Positions 48,063 through 56,637 of a stretch of 64,000 nucleotides of DNA are shown piece after piece. The notes under the pieces were generated by a model, which was not told where the DNA came from, did no database searches, and saw only the letters and a program-made list of their open reading frames with translations. Position 1 is the first letter of the stretch. Each line of letters opens with the position of its first letter. Source of the stretch: Microbacterium arborescens (lineage in GTDB: Bacteria > Actinomycetota > Actinomycetes > Actinomycetales > Microbacteriaceae); the NCBI RefSeq assembly GCF_030369635.1, contig NZ_CP128474.1, positions 682,001-746,000 on the forward strand, written 5' to 3'. The position numbers and the translations under genes are program-made.

Positions 48063-49097
48063 TCAGTACCAGCCGGTCGACTGGGAGTGGCCCCACGCGC
48101 CGCACGGCGAGCCGTAGCGGCCGGAGATGTAGCCGAGGCCCCAGCGGACCTGCGTGACGGCACTGGTCTGCCAGTCGCCGCCGGCCGACGCCATCTTGCT
48201 GCCGGGGAGCGCCTGCGGGATGCCGTAGGCGCCGCTGCCGCTGTTGTAGGCCTGGTAGTTCCAGCCCGACTCCTTGTTCCAGAGGGAGACGAGGCACGAG
48301 AACTGGTCCTGGCCCCAACCGAACTCGCCGAGCATGCTGCTCGCGGCCTCCTGTGCGGCGCCGGGCGAGTTGTCACCCGTCGAGGCGACCGCAGAAGCAG
48401 CGGGCGCAGCCGACGACGAGGACGACGAACGCGAGCTGGTCGAGCGCTGTGCGGCCGCGGCGGCGGCGGCTTCTTCCTCGGCCTTGGCCTGTGCGGCGGC
48501 CTCGGCTGCTGCAGCCTCCTCAGCGGCGATGCGAGCGGCCTCCTCCTCGGCGGCCTTCTGCGCCTGCGCCGCCTCGAGGCGCCCGCGCAGGTCGGACGTC
48601 TCGGCCTGCACGTCATCGGTCGCGTCGACCAGCTTGTCGGTCAGGTCGGGGAGGAGCAGCGTCGGGATGACGTCGGTCTGCTTCAGACCCTCGATACGCT
48701 CACGCAGCTGCGCGGTGTCGATCGTCGTGTCGCCCTCGATGGGGAGGGCGGCCGCAGACACGTCGCCGGTCACGGTCGCGGCCTCGACGACGGATGCCTC
48801 GGCTGCGGCGACCGCGTCGCTCGTGGCCTGCTCGATCGCGCTGAGCGGCTTGGCCGTCGACGTCGCCGCCGCGGTCACGAGCGCGGCGCGCTGCATGACG
48901 GGGGCGGGACCCGAGGCGGTGGGAAGCGCGGCCGAGGCCGTCGTGCCGACGACCGCTGTCAGGCCCAGGGCCAGCCCGAGAGTGAGGGCGGCGGGGCGGA
49001 CGAAGCGGCGGGATGCGGAGGTGGTGGAGCTGGTGGAGCTGGAGCTGGTGGAGCGCCGCAGGTCGCGGCGGGTGGGCTGGCTTGACGAAGAAGTCAT
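48063..49097 (-). CDS. Secreted transglycosylase-like cell-wall protein
   Basis: 344-residue exported protein: Ser/Thr-rich cytoplasmic start, signal peptide near residues 33-58 (LTLGLALGLTAVVGTTASAA), a helical region with long Ala/Glu runs predicted as coiled coil (residues 160-235), a Ser-rich linker, and a C-terminal lysozyme-like domain of about 85 residues (CLVSLWNKESGWNYQAYNSG, with the catalytic Glu in NKESGWN, and GAYGIPQALPGSKMASAGGD). This C-terminus is the aggregation-promoting-factor/transglycosylase type used to cut peptidoglycan. The ATG at 49097 lacks a close ribosome site. The upstream 230 bases are unusual (see repeat 49191-49221). Confidence 0.8.
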   Translation of the reverse strand: MTSSSSQPTRRDLRRSTSSSSTSSTTSASRRFVRPAALTLGLALGLTAVVGTTASAALPTASGPAPVMQRAALVTAAATSTAKPLSAIEQATSDAVAAAEASVVEAATVTGDVSAAALPIEGDTTIDTAQLRERIEGLKQTDVIPTLLLPDLTDKLVDATDDVQAETSDLRGRLEAAQAQKAAEEEAARIAAEEAAAAEAAAQAKAEEEAAAAAAAQRSTSSRSSSSSSAAPAASAVASTGDNSPGAAQEAASSMLGEFGWGQDQFSCLVSLWNKESGWNYQAYNSGSGAYGIPQALPGSKMASAGGDWQTSAVTQVRWGLGYISGRYGSPCGAWGHSQSTGWY

Positions 49098-49190
49098 GCG
49101 AACAGGGGCGGTCCTTCGATGTTTGCGGGCACCGCGACAGGCGGCGGGCGTCTCGGGCGGACGCACAAAACTCCCCGAGTCTGCGCGGTG

Positions 49191-49221
49191 AGTCTGGACG
49201 AGTCCCGGACAGTCCCTGGAC
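49191..49221. repeat. Three degenerate tandem 10-base units upstream of the transglycosylase gene
   Basis: AGTCTGGACG, AGTCCCGGAC and AGTCCCTGGACG follow each other, each with an AGTC...GGAC pattern that is itself palindromic. They lie 94-124 bases upstream of the transglycosylase ATG and 107 bases before luxS on the other strand. Possible regulator sites; nothing else was found in this 230-base gap apart from a TAATCT (49265-49270) that may be the luxS -10. Confidence 0.35.
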
Positions 49222-49327
49222 GTAACCTGGGAGCGGGGGTGGGCCGACCCCGCGGCTCGGCGGGCTAATCTGGCCGGAACGACGGGCTGTGTCTGCTGTC
49301 CGACCGCCCGCGCCGAGGGAGGAAACC

Positions 49328-49801
49328 ATGGCTGAAATCGAGAGCTTCACGCTGGACCACACCGCCGTGATCGCCCCTTATGTGCGGCGCATCGGGGTCG
49401 AGCACGGTCCGGGCGGCGGAACCATCACGAACTTCGACGTGCGGTTCGTGCAGCCCAACGCGGGCGAGATCCCGACCGCCGGCATCCACACCATCGAGCA
49501 CATGCTCGCCGGCCTCCTCCGTGACCGCATCGACGGTGTCATCGACATCTCGCCCTTCGGTTGCCGCACCGGATTCCACCTGCTGATGTGGGGCGAGCCC
49601 GAGGTCGCCGACGTCGTCGCCGCGCTGACGGGGAGCCTGCGCTTCATCGCAGATGAGGCGGTCGAGGCCGACATCCCGGGCGTCTCCGCGCTCGAGTGCG
49701 GCAACTACCGCGACCACTCCCTGCACTCTGCCCGCGAGTGGTCGAGGACCGTGCTCGATCAGGGCATCAGCCTCGACGCCTTCTCCCGCGTCGGAGTCTG
49801 A
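49328..49801 (+). CDS. luxS: S-ribosylhomocysteine lyase
   Basis: 157-residue metalloenzyme cleaving S-ribosylhomocysteine to homocysteine and the autoinducer-2 precursor. Metal ligands H54 and H58 sit in the diagnostic HTIEHMLAG motif with E57, C124 ([12 protein letters not shown]) is the third ligand and C79 (PFGCRTG) the catalytic cysteine, the same numbering as the Bacillus enzyme within two residues. The ATG at 49328 follows GGGAGGAAACC. It is not linked to a Pfs nucleosidase here. Its homocysteine would feed the transsulfuration genes at 21.8-23.9 kb. Confidence 0.95.
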   Translation: MAEIESFTLDHTAVIAPYVRRIGVEHGPGGGTITNFDVRFVQPNAGEIPTAGIHTIEHMLAGLLRDRIDGVIDISPFGCRTGFHLLMWGEPEVADVVAALTGSLRFIADEAVEADIPGVSALECGNYRDHSLHSAREWSRTVLDQGISLDAFSRVGV

Positions 49802-49842
49802 CGACCGCCCGACCGACCGATCGACCGACTGACCGCCGCGAC

Positions 49843-50496
49843 GTGACCTCCCCTCGCCACCAGCGCGCGCTGAGAGCCGTCGCCGCCGCGACCCTGGCGA
49901 CGTTCGTCGCGCTGCTCTCGCACGTCGCGGCGGGAGGCGAACCGCCTTCGCCCCTGGGCGCCGCGCTACCGTGGGCGCTCTCGCTGATGGTGAGCCTTCT
50001 CGTCGTCGGGCGGCGTCTCTCGGTCGTTCGCCTCGGGGTGGCCGTCACCGCCGCGCAGGCGCTCTTCCACGTCATGTTCGCGCTCGGGGTCGTCCCGCTT
50101 GCAGGCTCGACCCCGGGCGCGCCCGGCGCCGCGGGCCAGACGGGTCCGTTCAGCCTGCATGCGGGACATATGTCGCTGCCGGCATCCCTCGCTATACCCG
50201 GTGTGCCCGGTGGGCTGGCCGGGGTCGCACCGGATGCCGCGATGCTCGTGGCCCACGTGCTGGCCGCCGCGGTGACGACGCTTCTGCTCCATCGCGGCGA
50301 GCAGCTCGTCGCGGCCCTGTCGGACATCGCCCGGCGGATCGCGCTGCGACTGCGTACCGTGACCCGAGGCGCCCTCCCTCGCGTCCAGATGCCGCCGCGG
50401 GTGCGCCCGCTGACGGCGAGCGTCGGTATGCCGCGCCTCCGGGCTCTCCTGGCGGCTCCCGCCCGCCGCGGCCCGCCCGCACTCCTCGCTTCCTGA
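49843..50496 (+). CDS. Hypothetical membrane protein, 217 residues
   Basis: 217-residue protein with four or five hydrophobic segments: residues 11-30 (AVAAATLATFVALLSHVAAG), 38-55 (LGAALPWALSLMVSLLVVGR), 63-85 (VAVTAAQALFHVMFALGVVP) and a helix near 130 (APDAAMLVAHVLAAAVTTLLL). Histidines recur (FHVMF, LHAGHMS, VAHVL), and the C-terminus is basic. It is the kind of protein found beside copper or PepSY genes, and here a PepSY gene follows on the same strand. The GTG at 49843 is uncertain, since no ribosome site is evident; a (GACC)n-like stretch precedes it. Confidence 0.55.
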   Translation: MTSPRHQRALRAVAAATLATFVALLSHVAAGGEPPSPLGAALPWALSLMVSLLVVGRRLSVVRLGVAVTAAQALFHVMFALGVVPLAGSTPGAPGAAGQTGPFSLHAGHMSLPASLAIPGVPGGLAGVAPDAAMLVAHVLAAAVTTLLLHRGEQLVAALSDIARRIALRLRTVTRGALPRVQMPPRVRPLTASVGMPRLRALLAAPARRGPPALLAS

Positions 50497-50508
50497 CGCC
50501 TCGGCGAC

Positions 50509-50564
50509 CGTCGGGGCGATGCGTCGTGCGCGCCGAACCTTCTCCGCGCGCCGGCACCCCGACG
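50509..50564 (+). promoter_or_regulatory. Stem-loop in the leader of the PepSY gene
   Basis: CGTCGGGG (50509-50516) pairs with CCCCGACG (50557-50564) and encloses a second stem of GCGCGC type. The structure ends four bases before the GAGGAG ribosome site. It could be a terminator for the gene on the left or a regulatory leader; no known riboswitch is recognised. Confidence 0.35.
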
Positions 50565-50577
50565 ACCGAGGAGACCC

Positions 50578-52086
50578 ATGTCCATCACCGAGTCGCGCAC
50601 GCCCGCAGGCGGCGCCTCCGACCGCGACGGCGCACCCGTCACCCCGACGCGCGAACACGCTCCGCCCGCCCGTCGCCGGCCGTGGGCGATGCCGCTGCTG
50701 CTGCGCATCCACTTCTTCGCCGGCATCCTGGTCGGCCCGTTCATCCTGATCGCCGCCCTCAGCGGCGCGGTCTACGTCGTGACGCCGCAGCTCGAGCGCG
50801 TCGTCTACTCCCACGAGCTCAGCGCACCTGTCACCGAGGCGACACTCTCGATCGGCGACCAGGTCCGTATCGCGGAAACGTACATCGGCGATGCCGCGGC
50901 CCTCGCCGCTGTCCGGCCCGCGCCGGAAGCCGGCGACACGACGCGCGTCATGTTCGCGCAGGAGGGCCTCGGCCCGAGCGAGACCCGTGCCGTCTTCATC
51001 GACCCCGGCACCGGCGAGATCCGCGGCGACCTCACGGTGTACGGCACGAGCGGAGCGCTGCCCATCCGCGCGTGGGTGAGCGATCTGCACCGCAACCTCC
51101 ACCTCGGCGAGCCCGGTCGCCTCTACAGTGAGGTCGCCGCCTCATGGCTCGGCATCGTCGTCGTGGTAGGACTCGCCCTCTGGCTGGCGCGGCTGCGCCG
51201 GGCGCGCGTGAAGAAGGACCTGCTCCGTCCGAAGCGCGGCGCCACAGGCTATCGCAGGGTCTTCGGATGGCATGCGTCGCTCGGGGTGTGGCTCGTCGTC
51301 GGGGCGCTCTTCCTCTCGGCGTCGGGCATCACGTGGTCGACCTACGGCGGAGCGAACGTCTCGACGCTTCGTGCCGCGCTGTCGTGGCAGAACCCGACGC
51401 TGACGACTGACCTCGGCGACGCCGCTTCGGCCGCCGGATCGAGCGCCGGTGCCCACGCCGACCACGGCGTCGTCGCGGCGCCGACGGCGACCGTTTCGCC
51501 CGACACGTTCGACGACGTGCTCGCCGTCGCCCGCACCGAGAACGTGAACGTCGGGCTGATCGAGATCCGGCCGCCCGCCTCGGCGGGGCAGGCCTGGGTC
51601 GTCCAGGAGATCCAGCGGAGCTTCCCGATCGAGGTCGATGCGGTCGCGGTCGACGGCGACACGCTCGCGGTCGTCGATCGGGTGGATTTCGCCGACTACC
51701 CCGTCATGGCGAAGCTCGCGCGCTGGGCCGTCGACCTCCACATGGGATCGATGTTCGGGCTCGTGAACCAGCTCGTCCTGTTCGTCGTCGCCGCGGGCAT
51801 CGCCGTGATGGTCGTGCTGGGCTACCTCATGTGGTGGAGACGCCGCCCCACGCGCGACGGTGCCCGTCGAATGGGAGCGGTTCCCGGCGACGCACTGCCG
51901 AACGCACCGGTGTGGGCGGTCGCCCTCGTCGTCGCCGCCGCGATCGGCATCGGATACGCCCTTCCTCTCGTCGGGGTGCCACTCGCGGCATTCGTGATCG
52001 GCGATGCGATCGTGCAGGGGATCCGAGCCCGACGTGCGCCGAAATCTTCGTCCGGGGGAGCGGAAGCGAGTGTGGTCAGGCCATGA
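50578..52086 (+). CDS. PepSY-associated membrane protein
   Basis: 502-residue protein with the four-helix PepSY-TM layout: helix 1 (LLRIHFFAGILVGPFILIAA) with the conserved H-x-x-x-G pattern, extracellular PepSY domain, helix 2 after RNLHLGEPGRLYSEVAASWL, a third at VFGWHASLGVWLVVGALFLS, a His-containing extracellular loop (GSSAGAHADHGVV), PepSY domain 2, and two C-terminal helices. The family includes siderophore-iron reductases and heme or metal-reducing proteins. The ATG at 50578 follows GAGGAG. Reduction of imported ferric complexes is the common proposal; not shown here. Confidence 0.8.
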   Translation: MSITESRTPAGGASDRDGAPVTPTREHAPPARRRPWAMPLLLRIHFFAGILVGPFILIAALSGAVYVVTPQLERVVYSHELSAPVTEATLSIGDQVRIAETYIGDAAALAAVRPAPEAGDTTRVMFAQEGLGPSETRAVFIDPGTGEIRGDLTVYGTSGALPIRAWVSDLHRNLHLGEPGRLYSEVAASWLGIVVVVGLALWLARLRRARVKKDLLRPKRGATGYRRVFGWHASLGVWLVVGALFLSASGITWSTYGGANVSTLRAALSWQNPTLTTDLGDAASAAGSSAGAHADHGVVAAPTATVSPDTFDDVLAVARTENVNVGLIEIRPPASAGQAWVVQEIQRSFPIEVDAVAVDGDTLAVVDRVDFADYPVMAKLARWAVDLHMGSMFGLVNQLVLFVVAAGIAVMVVLGYLMWWRRRPTRDGARRMGAVPGDALPNAPVWAVALVVAAAIGIGYALPLVGVPLAAFVIGDAIVQGIRARRAPKSSSGGAEASVVRP

Positions 52087-52174
52087 CGGGTCAACCCCTC
52101 GTTCCCGGCGAACTCTCAGGGTAAAGTTCCGGGCGAAGAACTCCGGCCACCCGTCGGAGAACAGGAGAAGAGCC

Positions 52175-54274
52175 ATGGCGACAAGCCCCGCTGAATCGAT
52201 CGTCGACGCCGTCGGCGGTCCCGGAAACATCGAGAGTCTGACGCACTGCGCCACGCGCCTGCGTTTCCAACTGCGCGATTCCTCGAACGTCGACCAGTCG
52301 ACGGTCGAGGCGATCCCGGGCGTCATGGGCGCCGTTCCGCAGGCGGGAAACCGTTACCAGGTCGTCATCGGCGGTGCCGTCCAGAACGTCTACAACGACA
52401 TCAACGCGCTCCCCGCGATGTCGGGCGCCGGTGGTGGCGCGGTCGACGAAGACGACATCGATTCGGTGAAGGCGCGCGAGCGGGCCAAGGGCCCTCGCGG
52501 CAAGGTCGCCTGGCTCGACTCCCTGTTCGAGTTCCTGTCCGACTCGTTCCGCCCCATCCTCGGCGCGCTGCTGGGCGCGTCGCTGTTCATCACTTTCATG
52601 GCGCTGATGGCGACGCTCGGTGTCATCCCGGCGTGGAACGCCCCGGGGGTCGTCCTCGACCCGTCGTGGCAGTTCGTCAACCTGATGTGGCAGTGCGTCT
52701 TCATCTTCCTGCCGCTCATGGTCGCCTACAACGCGGCCAAGAAGGTCGGCGCCGACCCGTGGGTCGGATTCGCGATCATGGCCGTCGTCATGCTGCCCCA
52801 GTTCTCGGGGCTGGCCAGCCACGAGAGCGCCCAGCAGATCAACTTCCTCGGGTCGGACATCACCACCGTCTCGGTGTTCGGTCTGCCGCTGACGGTCTTC
52901 GACTACAGCTCGCAGGTGTTCCCGCCGCTGCTCATGGCGGGCGTGCTCGGTCTGCTGTGGAAGGGGCTGCGCAAGATCATCCCCGAGAACATCCAGCTGA
53001 TCTTCGTGCCGTTCCTGGCGATGCTGATCATGATCCCGCTCACGGCCTTCCTCATCGGCCCTATCGGCGTGTACGCGGGTGCCGGTCTCGCGAACCTCCT
53101 GAGCTCGATCAACGACTTCTCGCCGTTCATCTTCGCGATCGTCATCCCGCTCGCGTACCCCTTCATGGTGCCGCTCGGCCTGCACTGGCCGATCAACGCG
53201 GTCATGCTGCTGAACATCCAGACCCTCGGGTACGACTTCATTCAGGGCCCCATGGGCGCGTGGAACTTCGCCTGCTTCGGAGCGACCGCCGGTGTGCTGT
53301 GGATCTCGTGGCGCGCCCGTGACAAGCAGATGCGCCAGACCGCGACGGGTGCCCTCGCGGCCGGTCTGCTCGGCGGCATCTCGGAGCCGTCGCTGTACGG
53401 CATCCACCTGCGGTTCAAGCGCATCTACCCCCGGATGCTCGTCGGATGCCTCGTGGGCGGCCTCATCATCGGCATCGGCGGCGGCGTGAAGACGCAGGCG
53501 TTCGTGTTCACCTCGCTCCTGACGATCCCGGCGTTCGACTCGGTCATCCTCTACGGCATCGCCGTGCTCTCCGCGTTCGTCGTGGCGATGGTGCTCGTCA
53601 TCATCAGCGACTACCGCACGCCCGAGCAGCGCGCCGAGTTCGAGGCGCAGCGCGACAAGGCCAAGGCCGGTGCGACGGCTGCCGGTGCTGCGGCAGCGCC
53701 CGCCGGCGCAGGTGCGGCGACCACGACCGCGGGCTCGTCGACCACGACGCCCGCGGAGACGCCGCGGGGAACCGCGACCGCGACGCTCGAGAAGCCCGGC
53801 GCCACCGACGAGGTGTCTGCTGCGATCGAGATCGCATCGCCGCTCGACGGTACGGTGGTCCCGCTCTCCGAGGTGCCCGATCCGGTCTTCGGCGGAGGTG
53901 TCATGGGCCCCGGTGTGGCGATCGAGCCCACGGGCGACACGGTCGTCTCGCCCGGTGCCGGAACCGTCGCGGCGGCCCAGCCGACCGGCCACGCGTTCGG
54001 GCTCGAGCTCGACAACGGCGTGGAACTGCTCATCCACGTCGGCATCGACACCGTCAACCTGAAGGGCGAGGGCTTCGAGGTCCACGTCAAGGCGGGCGAC
54101 CGCGTCGAGCAGGGCACGCCCCTGGTGTCGTTCGACCGCTCCGTGATCGAGAAGGCGGGCTACCCGCTGATCACACCGGTCATCGTCCTCAACGGCGACG
54201 CGTTCGCGACGGTCGACCCGGTGGGCCTGGGCGCGACGACGGCCGGCGCCCCGCTCCTGATCCTGGAGAAGTAA
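52175..54274 (+). CDS. PTS permease IIBCA, beta-glucoside type
   Basis: 699-residue three-domain sugar transporter: IIB with phospho-Cys25 (LTHCATRLRF), IIC with about ten helices (residues 115-480) and the substrate motif LLGGISEPSLYGIHLRFKRI, an Ala/Thr/Pro-rich linker with poly-Ala (residues 500-540), and IIA with the active His in VELLIHVGIDTVNL. Domain order matches BglF. It imports and phosphorylates a glucoside or glucose using PEP-derived phosphate. ATG 52175 follows AGGAGAAG; a TAAAGT -10 is at 52122-52127. No antiterminator or glucosidase gene is adjacent, so the sugar is open. Confidence 0.9.
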   Translation: MATSPAESIVDAVGGPGNIESLTHCATRLRFQLRDSSNVDQSTVEAIPGVMGAVPQAGNRYQVVIGGAVQNVYNDINALPAMSGAGGGAVDEDDIDSVKARERAKGPRGKVAWLDSLFEFLSDSFRPILGALLGASLFITFMALMATLGVIPAWNAPGVVLDPSWQFVNLMWQCVFIFLPLMVAYNAAKKVGADPWVGFAIMAVVMLPQFSGLASHESAQQINFLGSDITTVSVFGLPLTVFDYSSQVFPPLLMAGVLGLLWKGLRKIIPENIQLIFVPFLAMLIMIPLTAFLIGPIGVYAGAGLANLLSSINDFSPFIFAIVIPLAYPFMVPLGLHWPINAVMLLNIQTLGYDFIQGPMGAWNFACFGATAGVLWISWRARDKQMRQTATGALAAGLLGGISEPSLYGIHLRFKRIYPRMLVGCLVGGLIIGIGGGVKTQAFVFTSLLTIPAFDSVILYGIAVLSAFVVAMVLVIISDYRTPEQRAEFEAQRDKAKAGATAAGAAAAPAGAGAATTTAGSSTTTPAETPRGTATATLEKPGATDEVSAAIEIASPLDGTVVPLSEVPDPVFGGGVMGPGVAIEPTGDTVVSPGAGTVAAAQPTGHAFGLELDNGVELLIHVGIDTVNLKGEGFEVHVKAGDRVEQGTPLVSFDRSVIEKAGYPLITPVIVLNGDAFATVDPVGLGATTAGAPLLILEK

Positions 54275-54287
54275 CACCCCACCCCCG

Positions 54288-54355
54288 AACGTCGACTCGC
54301 CACGAATCGCGGATGCCGGACCTCCGGCATCCGCAGATTCTGGCGAGTCGACGTT
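54288..54355. repeat. Nested palindrome, copy 1
   Basis: Outer arms AACGTCGACTCGCCA (54288-54302) and its complement (54341-54355); inner arms GCGGATGCCGG (54309-54319) and CCGGCATCCGC (54324-54334). Spacing is 6 bases, inner loop 4, 6 bases. It lies between the convergent PTS and thioredoxin-reductase-like genes, 14 bases from each. The same architecture and core sequence recur at 56638-56703. Confidence 0.85.
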
Positions 54356-54368
54356 TCTGTCGGCGGCG

Positions 54369-56003
54369 TCAGGGGAGGCGGCGGAGCAGGAGGACGCCGT
54401 CGCGCAAGTGCGGGGGACGGGCGGGGGCGGATGCGGCGGGTGCGGATGCTGCGGGGGAGGACGCGGATGCCGCGGGGGCTCGGCGCTCGACGATCTCCTC
54501 GCGCTCGACGACCCACTCGGCCGGATCGAGGTCGAGTGCGACGCGCTCCTCCGCAGGCGTCGCGAACGCCGGATGTTCGTGCGCGTCGGGTCCTCCGGGC
54601 TCGGCGGACGTGCCGCCGGTGTGCGACACCACGAGGAGCCGGCCGCCGGGAGCGACGTGGCGAAGGGCCGCGCGCAGAAGCGGGATACGGGAGAACCCCG
54701 GATCCCACGAGTGCAGGAAGCTCGTCGTCACCAGGTCGAACTCCCCGAGCTCCGCGGCGTCGATCTCGCCCGCGACGAACGTCGCCTCGAGCTGAGCGTT
54801 TCGGGCGGCGGCGCGGGCGCGTGCGACTGCCGTCGGCGACAGGTCGACACCGGTCACCGACCACCCGCGCGACGCGAGCCACAGCGCATCGCCGCCCTCG
54901 CCGCAGCCGAGGTCGAGCGCGGTCGTCGGGGTGAGTGAGCCCGCCGCCTCGAGCTCCGCGATCACGGTCGAGGTCGTCTCGTTGACCTGGCCCGACCAGA
55001 CCCGGTCGGTCTCGGCGTAGCGGGCCTCCCAGTCGGCGGCGTGACCGCGGCGGCGCTCGACCGCCGCCTCGGCGTCGCGGGCGACGAGCGCGCCGTTGAT
55101 CGCCGCGCCGGCCATCGATCCGGCGCCCATCGAGAGGGGGACGTTCGCCATCGGCGCCGCCACGTTGCCGGCAGCCCACACGAGGGGGTGGCTCGTGGCT
55201 CCCGCCGCGTCGACGGCGATGAACGAGCCGACCGGTCCGTCGGTGCGTGCGAGGTCGAGCTCGGCGACGAAGCCGTCTTGGGGTTCGAGCAGCCCGCCGG
55301 TGAAGATCGCGTCGATCGCGACGCGCTGTCCGTCGGCGGTCAGGACGGCGCCGATGGCACCGCCGTCGGCCTCCTCTGCCGCGTCGTCCGGGCCGGTCAC
55401 GGCCACCACGGGTGAGGCGACGGTGCGGATGCCGCGGGCGCGAAGCCGCTCCCGGACGTCGTCGCCGAGCTCGCCCGCCGCGGCGGTGAAGGCCACGATG
55501 TCGGGGCTCCACTGCCGGAGCAGCTCGATCTGGTGCAGTCTCATCGGCGACGTCGCCAGCACACCGATGCGGCGATCGCGCACCTCCCACCCGTGGCAGT
55601 AGGGGCAGTGCAGCACGGTCCGGCCCCATCGCTCGGCGAGGCCCGGGATGTCGGGTAGATGGTCGGTGACCCCGGTGGCGATCAGGAGTGCGCGTGTCGT
55701 GAGGCGCTCATCGCCCGCGAGCACGACCTCGAGGCCGCCGTCGATCTCGCCGACCCGCTCGACGCGCGCGGTGCGGAAGCCGACGCCGTACGCTCCCGCC
55801 TCGTCGCGACCGCGTCGCCGCAGCTCCGCCGGCGCGGTGCCGTCGAAGCCCACGACGGCGTGCATGTGCTCGGCGAATCGGTTGCGCGGGCTGTCGGAGT
55901 CGACAACGAGCGTGCGGCGGCGGGCACGCCCGAGCATCTGCGCGGCGCTGAGGCCGGCAGGCCCCGCGCCGACGATGACGACGTCATGATCGAAGTTCTG
56001 CAT
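54369..56003 (-). CDS. Thioredoxin reductase-like protein fused to SAM methyltransferase
   Basis: 544-residue fusion. Residues 1-305 are a thioredoxin-reductase-like flavoprotein with VVIVGAGPAGLSAAQMLGRA, the redox pair in LHCPYCHGWEVRD and the C-terminal FAD motif WAAGNVAAPMANVPLSMGAG. Residues 330-510 are a class I methyltransferase with motif I ALDLGCGEGGDALWLASRGW and VTGVDLSP. The final 30 residues are an Ala/Ser/Pro linker and short tail. Similar actinobacterial fusions are known; a link to thiol or toxic-oxyanion methylation is often suggested. ATG 56003 lacks a ribosome site; 56015 is an alternative. It is divergent from an XRE-cupin regulator. Confidence 0.8.
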   Translation of the reverse strand: MQNFDHDVVIVGAGPAGLSAAQMLGRARRRTLVVDSDSPRNRFAEHMHAVVGFDGTAPAELRRRGRDEAGAYGVGFRTARVERVGEIDGGLEVVLAGDERLTTRALLIATGVTDHLPDIPGLAERWGRTVLHCPYCHGWEVRDRRIGVLATSPMRLHQIELLRQWSPDIVAFTAAAGELGDDVRERLRARGIRTVASPVVAVTGPDDAAEEADGGAIGAVLTADGQRVAIDAIFTGGLLEPQDGFVAELDLARTDGPVGSFIAVDAAGATSHPLVWAAGNVAAPMANVPLSMGAGSMAGAAINGALVARDAEAAVERRRGHAADWEARYAETDRVWSGQVNETTSTVIAELEAAGSLTPTTALDLGCGEGGDALWLASRGWSVTGVDLSPTAVARARAAARNAQLEATFVAGEIDAAELGEFDLVTTSFLHSWDPGFSRIPLLRAALRHVAPGGRLLVVSHTGGTSAEPGGPDAHEHPAFATPAEERVALDLDPAEWVVEREEIVERRAPAASASSPAASAPAASAPARPPHLRDGVLLLRRLP

Positions 56004-56036
56004 GCCGACCAGCATCCGCCCGGTCGACGACTCTCA

Positions 56037-56063
56037 GCAAACATGTTTGCGAAAATGGCAAAC
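56037..56063. promoter_or_regulatory. Palindromic operator between the fusion enzyme and XRE regulator
   Basis: GCAAACATGTTTGC (56037-56050) is a perfect 14-base palindrome, followed by a third half-site GCAAAC (56058-56063). The AT-rich motif is striking in this GC-rich DNA and lies 21 bases before the regulator's ATG and 34 bases from the fusion gene, so the XRE protein probably binds here. Confidence 0.65.
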
Positions 56064-56070
56064 TAGACGG

Positions 56071-56625
56071 ATGACCGGACTCGACCAGATCGGACCGCGC
56101 CTGCGCGCTGCGCGGCAGGACCGCGGATTGACCCTCGACGAGCTCGCCGGGCGGGCAGGGATGTCGACGAGCACCCTCTCGCGCCTCGAGTCGGGCAAGC
56201 GGCAGGCGAACCTCGAGCTGCTCGTTCCTCTCACGCGGCAGCTCGGCATCCGCATCGACGACCTCGTGCCCGCCGAGCATCCCGACCCGCGCGTCCGGCG
56301 GCCGGCGACGACCAGGCACGGCCACGTGATCGCGCCGCTGACGCGGGAGAGTTCGCCCGTCCAGACCTACAAGGTGACCTATCCGCCCTCGGATACGGCG
56401 CCGGCGCCGCGGGTCCACGACGGATTCGAATGGTTCTACGTGCTGAGCGGGCGCGTCCGTCTCGTCCTCGGAGACCAGGAGCTCACGCTGTCACGGGGCG
56501 AGGCGGCGGAGTTCGACACGCGCACCCCTCACTCCATCAGCGCGGTCGGCGCGCGCCCCGCCGAGGTGATCAGCATCTTCAACGCCGCCGGTGAGCGTAT
56601 GCACACCCTGACCGCCCCCGACTGA
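56071..56625 (+). CDS. XRE-cupin transcriptional regulator
   Basis: 184-residue regulator: helix-turn-helix at residues 5-60 (LRAARQDRGLTLDELAGRAG then MSTSTLSRLESGKRQANLEL) and a C-terminal cupin sensor domain (residues 110-180; FEWFYVLSGRVRLVLGDQEL and FDTRTPHSISAVG with the metal-type His). The ATG at 56071 follows the palindrome; the frame upstream to 56002 is rejected. It is divergent from the thioredoxin-reductase/methyltransferase fusion, which it likely controls. Confidence 0.8.
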   Translation: MTGLDQIGPRLRAARQDRGLTLDELAGRAGMSTSTLSRLESGKRQANLELLVPLTRQLGIRIDDLVPAEHPDPRVRRPATTRHGHVIAPLTRESSPVQTYKVTYPPSDTAPAPRVHDGFEWFYVLSGRVRLVLGDQELTLSRGEAAEFDTRTPHSISAVGARPAEVISIFNAAGERMHTLTAPD

Positions 56626-56637
56626 CCCACGTCCTAC

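Noticed and set aside
49098..49260. Cyclic di-AMP riboswitch before the transglycosylase gene
   Set aside because: This class is common before such genes in actinobacteria, but the conserved motifs could not be matched by eye.
52091..54277. 728-codon frame opposite the PTS gene
   Set aside because: Shadow of the PTS permease; composition is almost only Arg, Asp, Glu, His and Gly with no domain.
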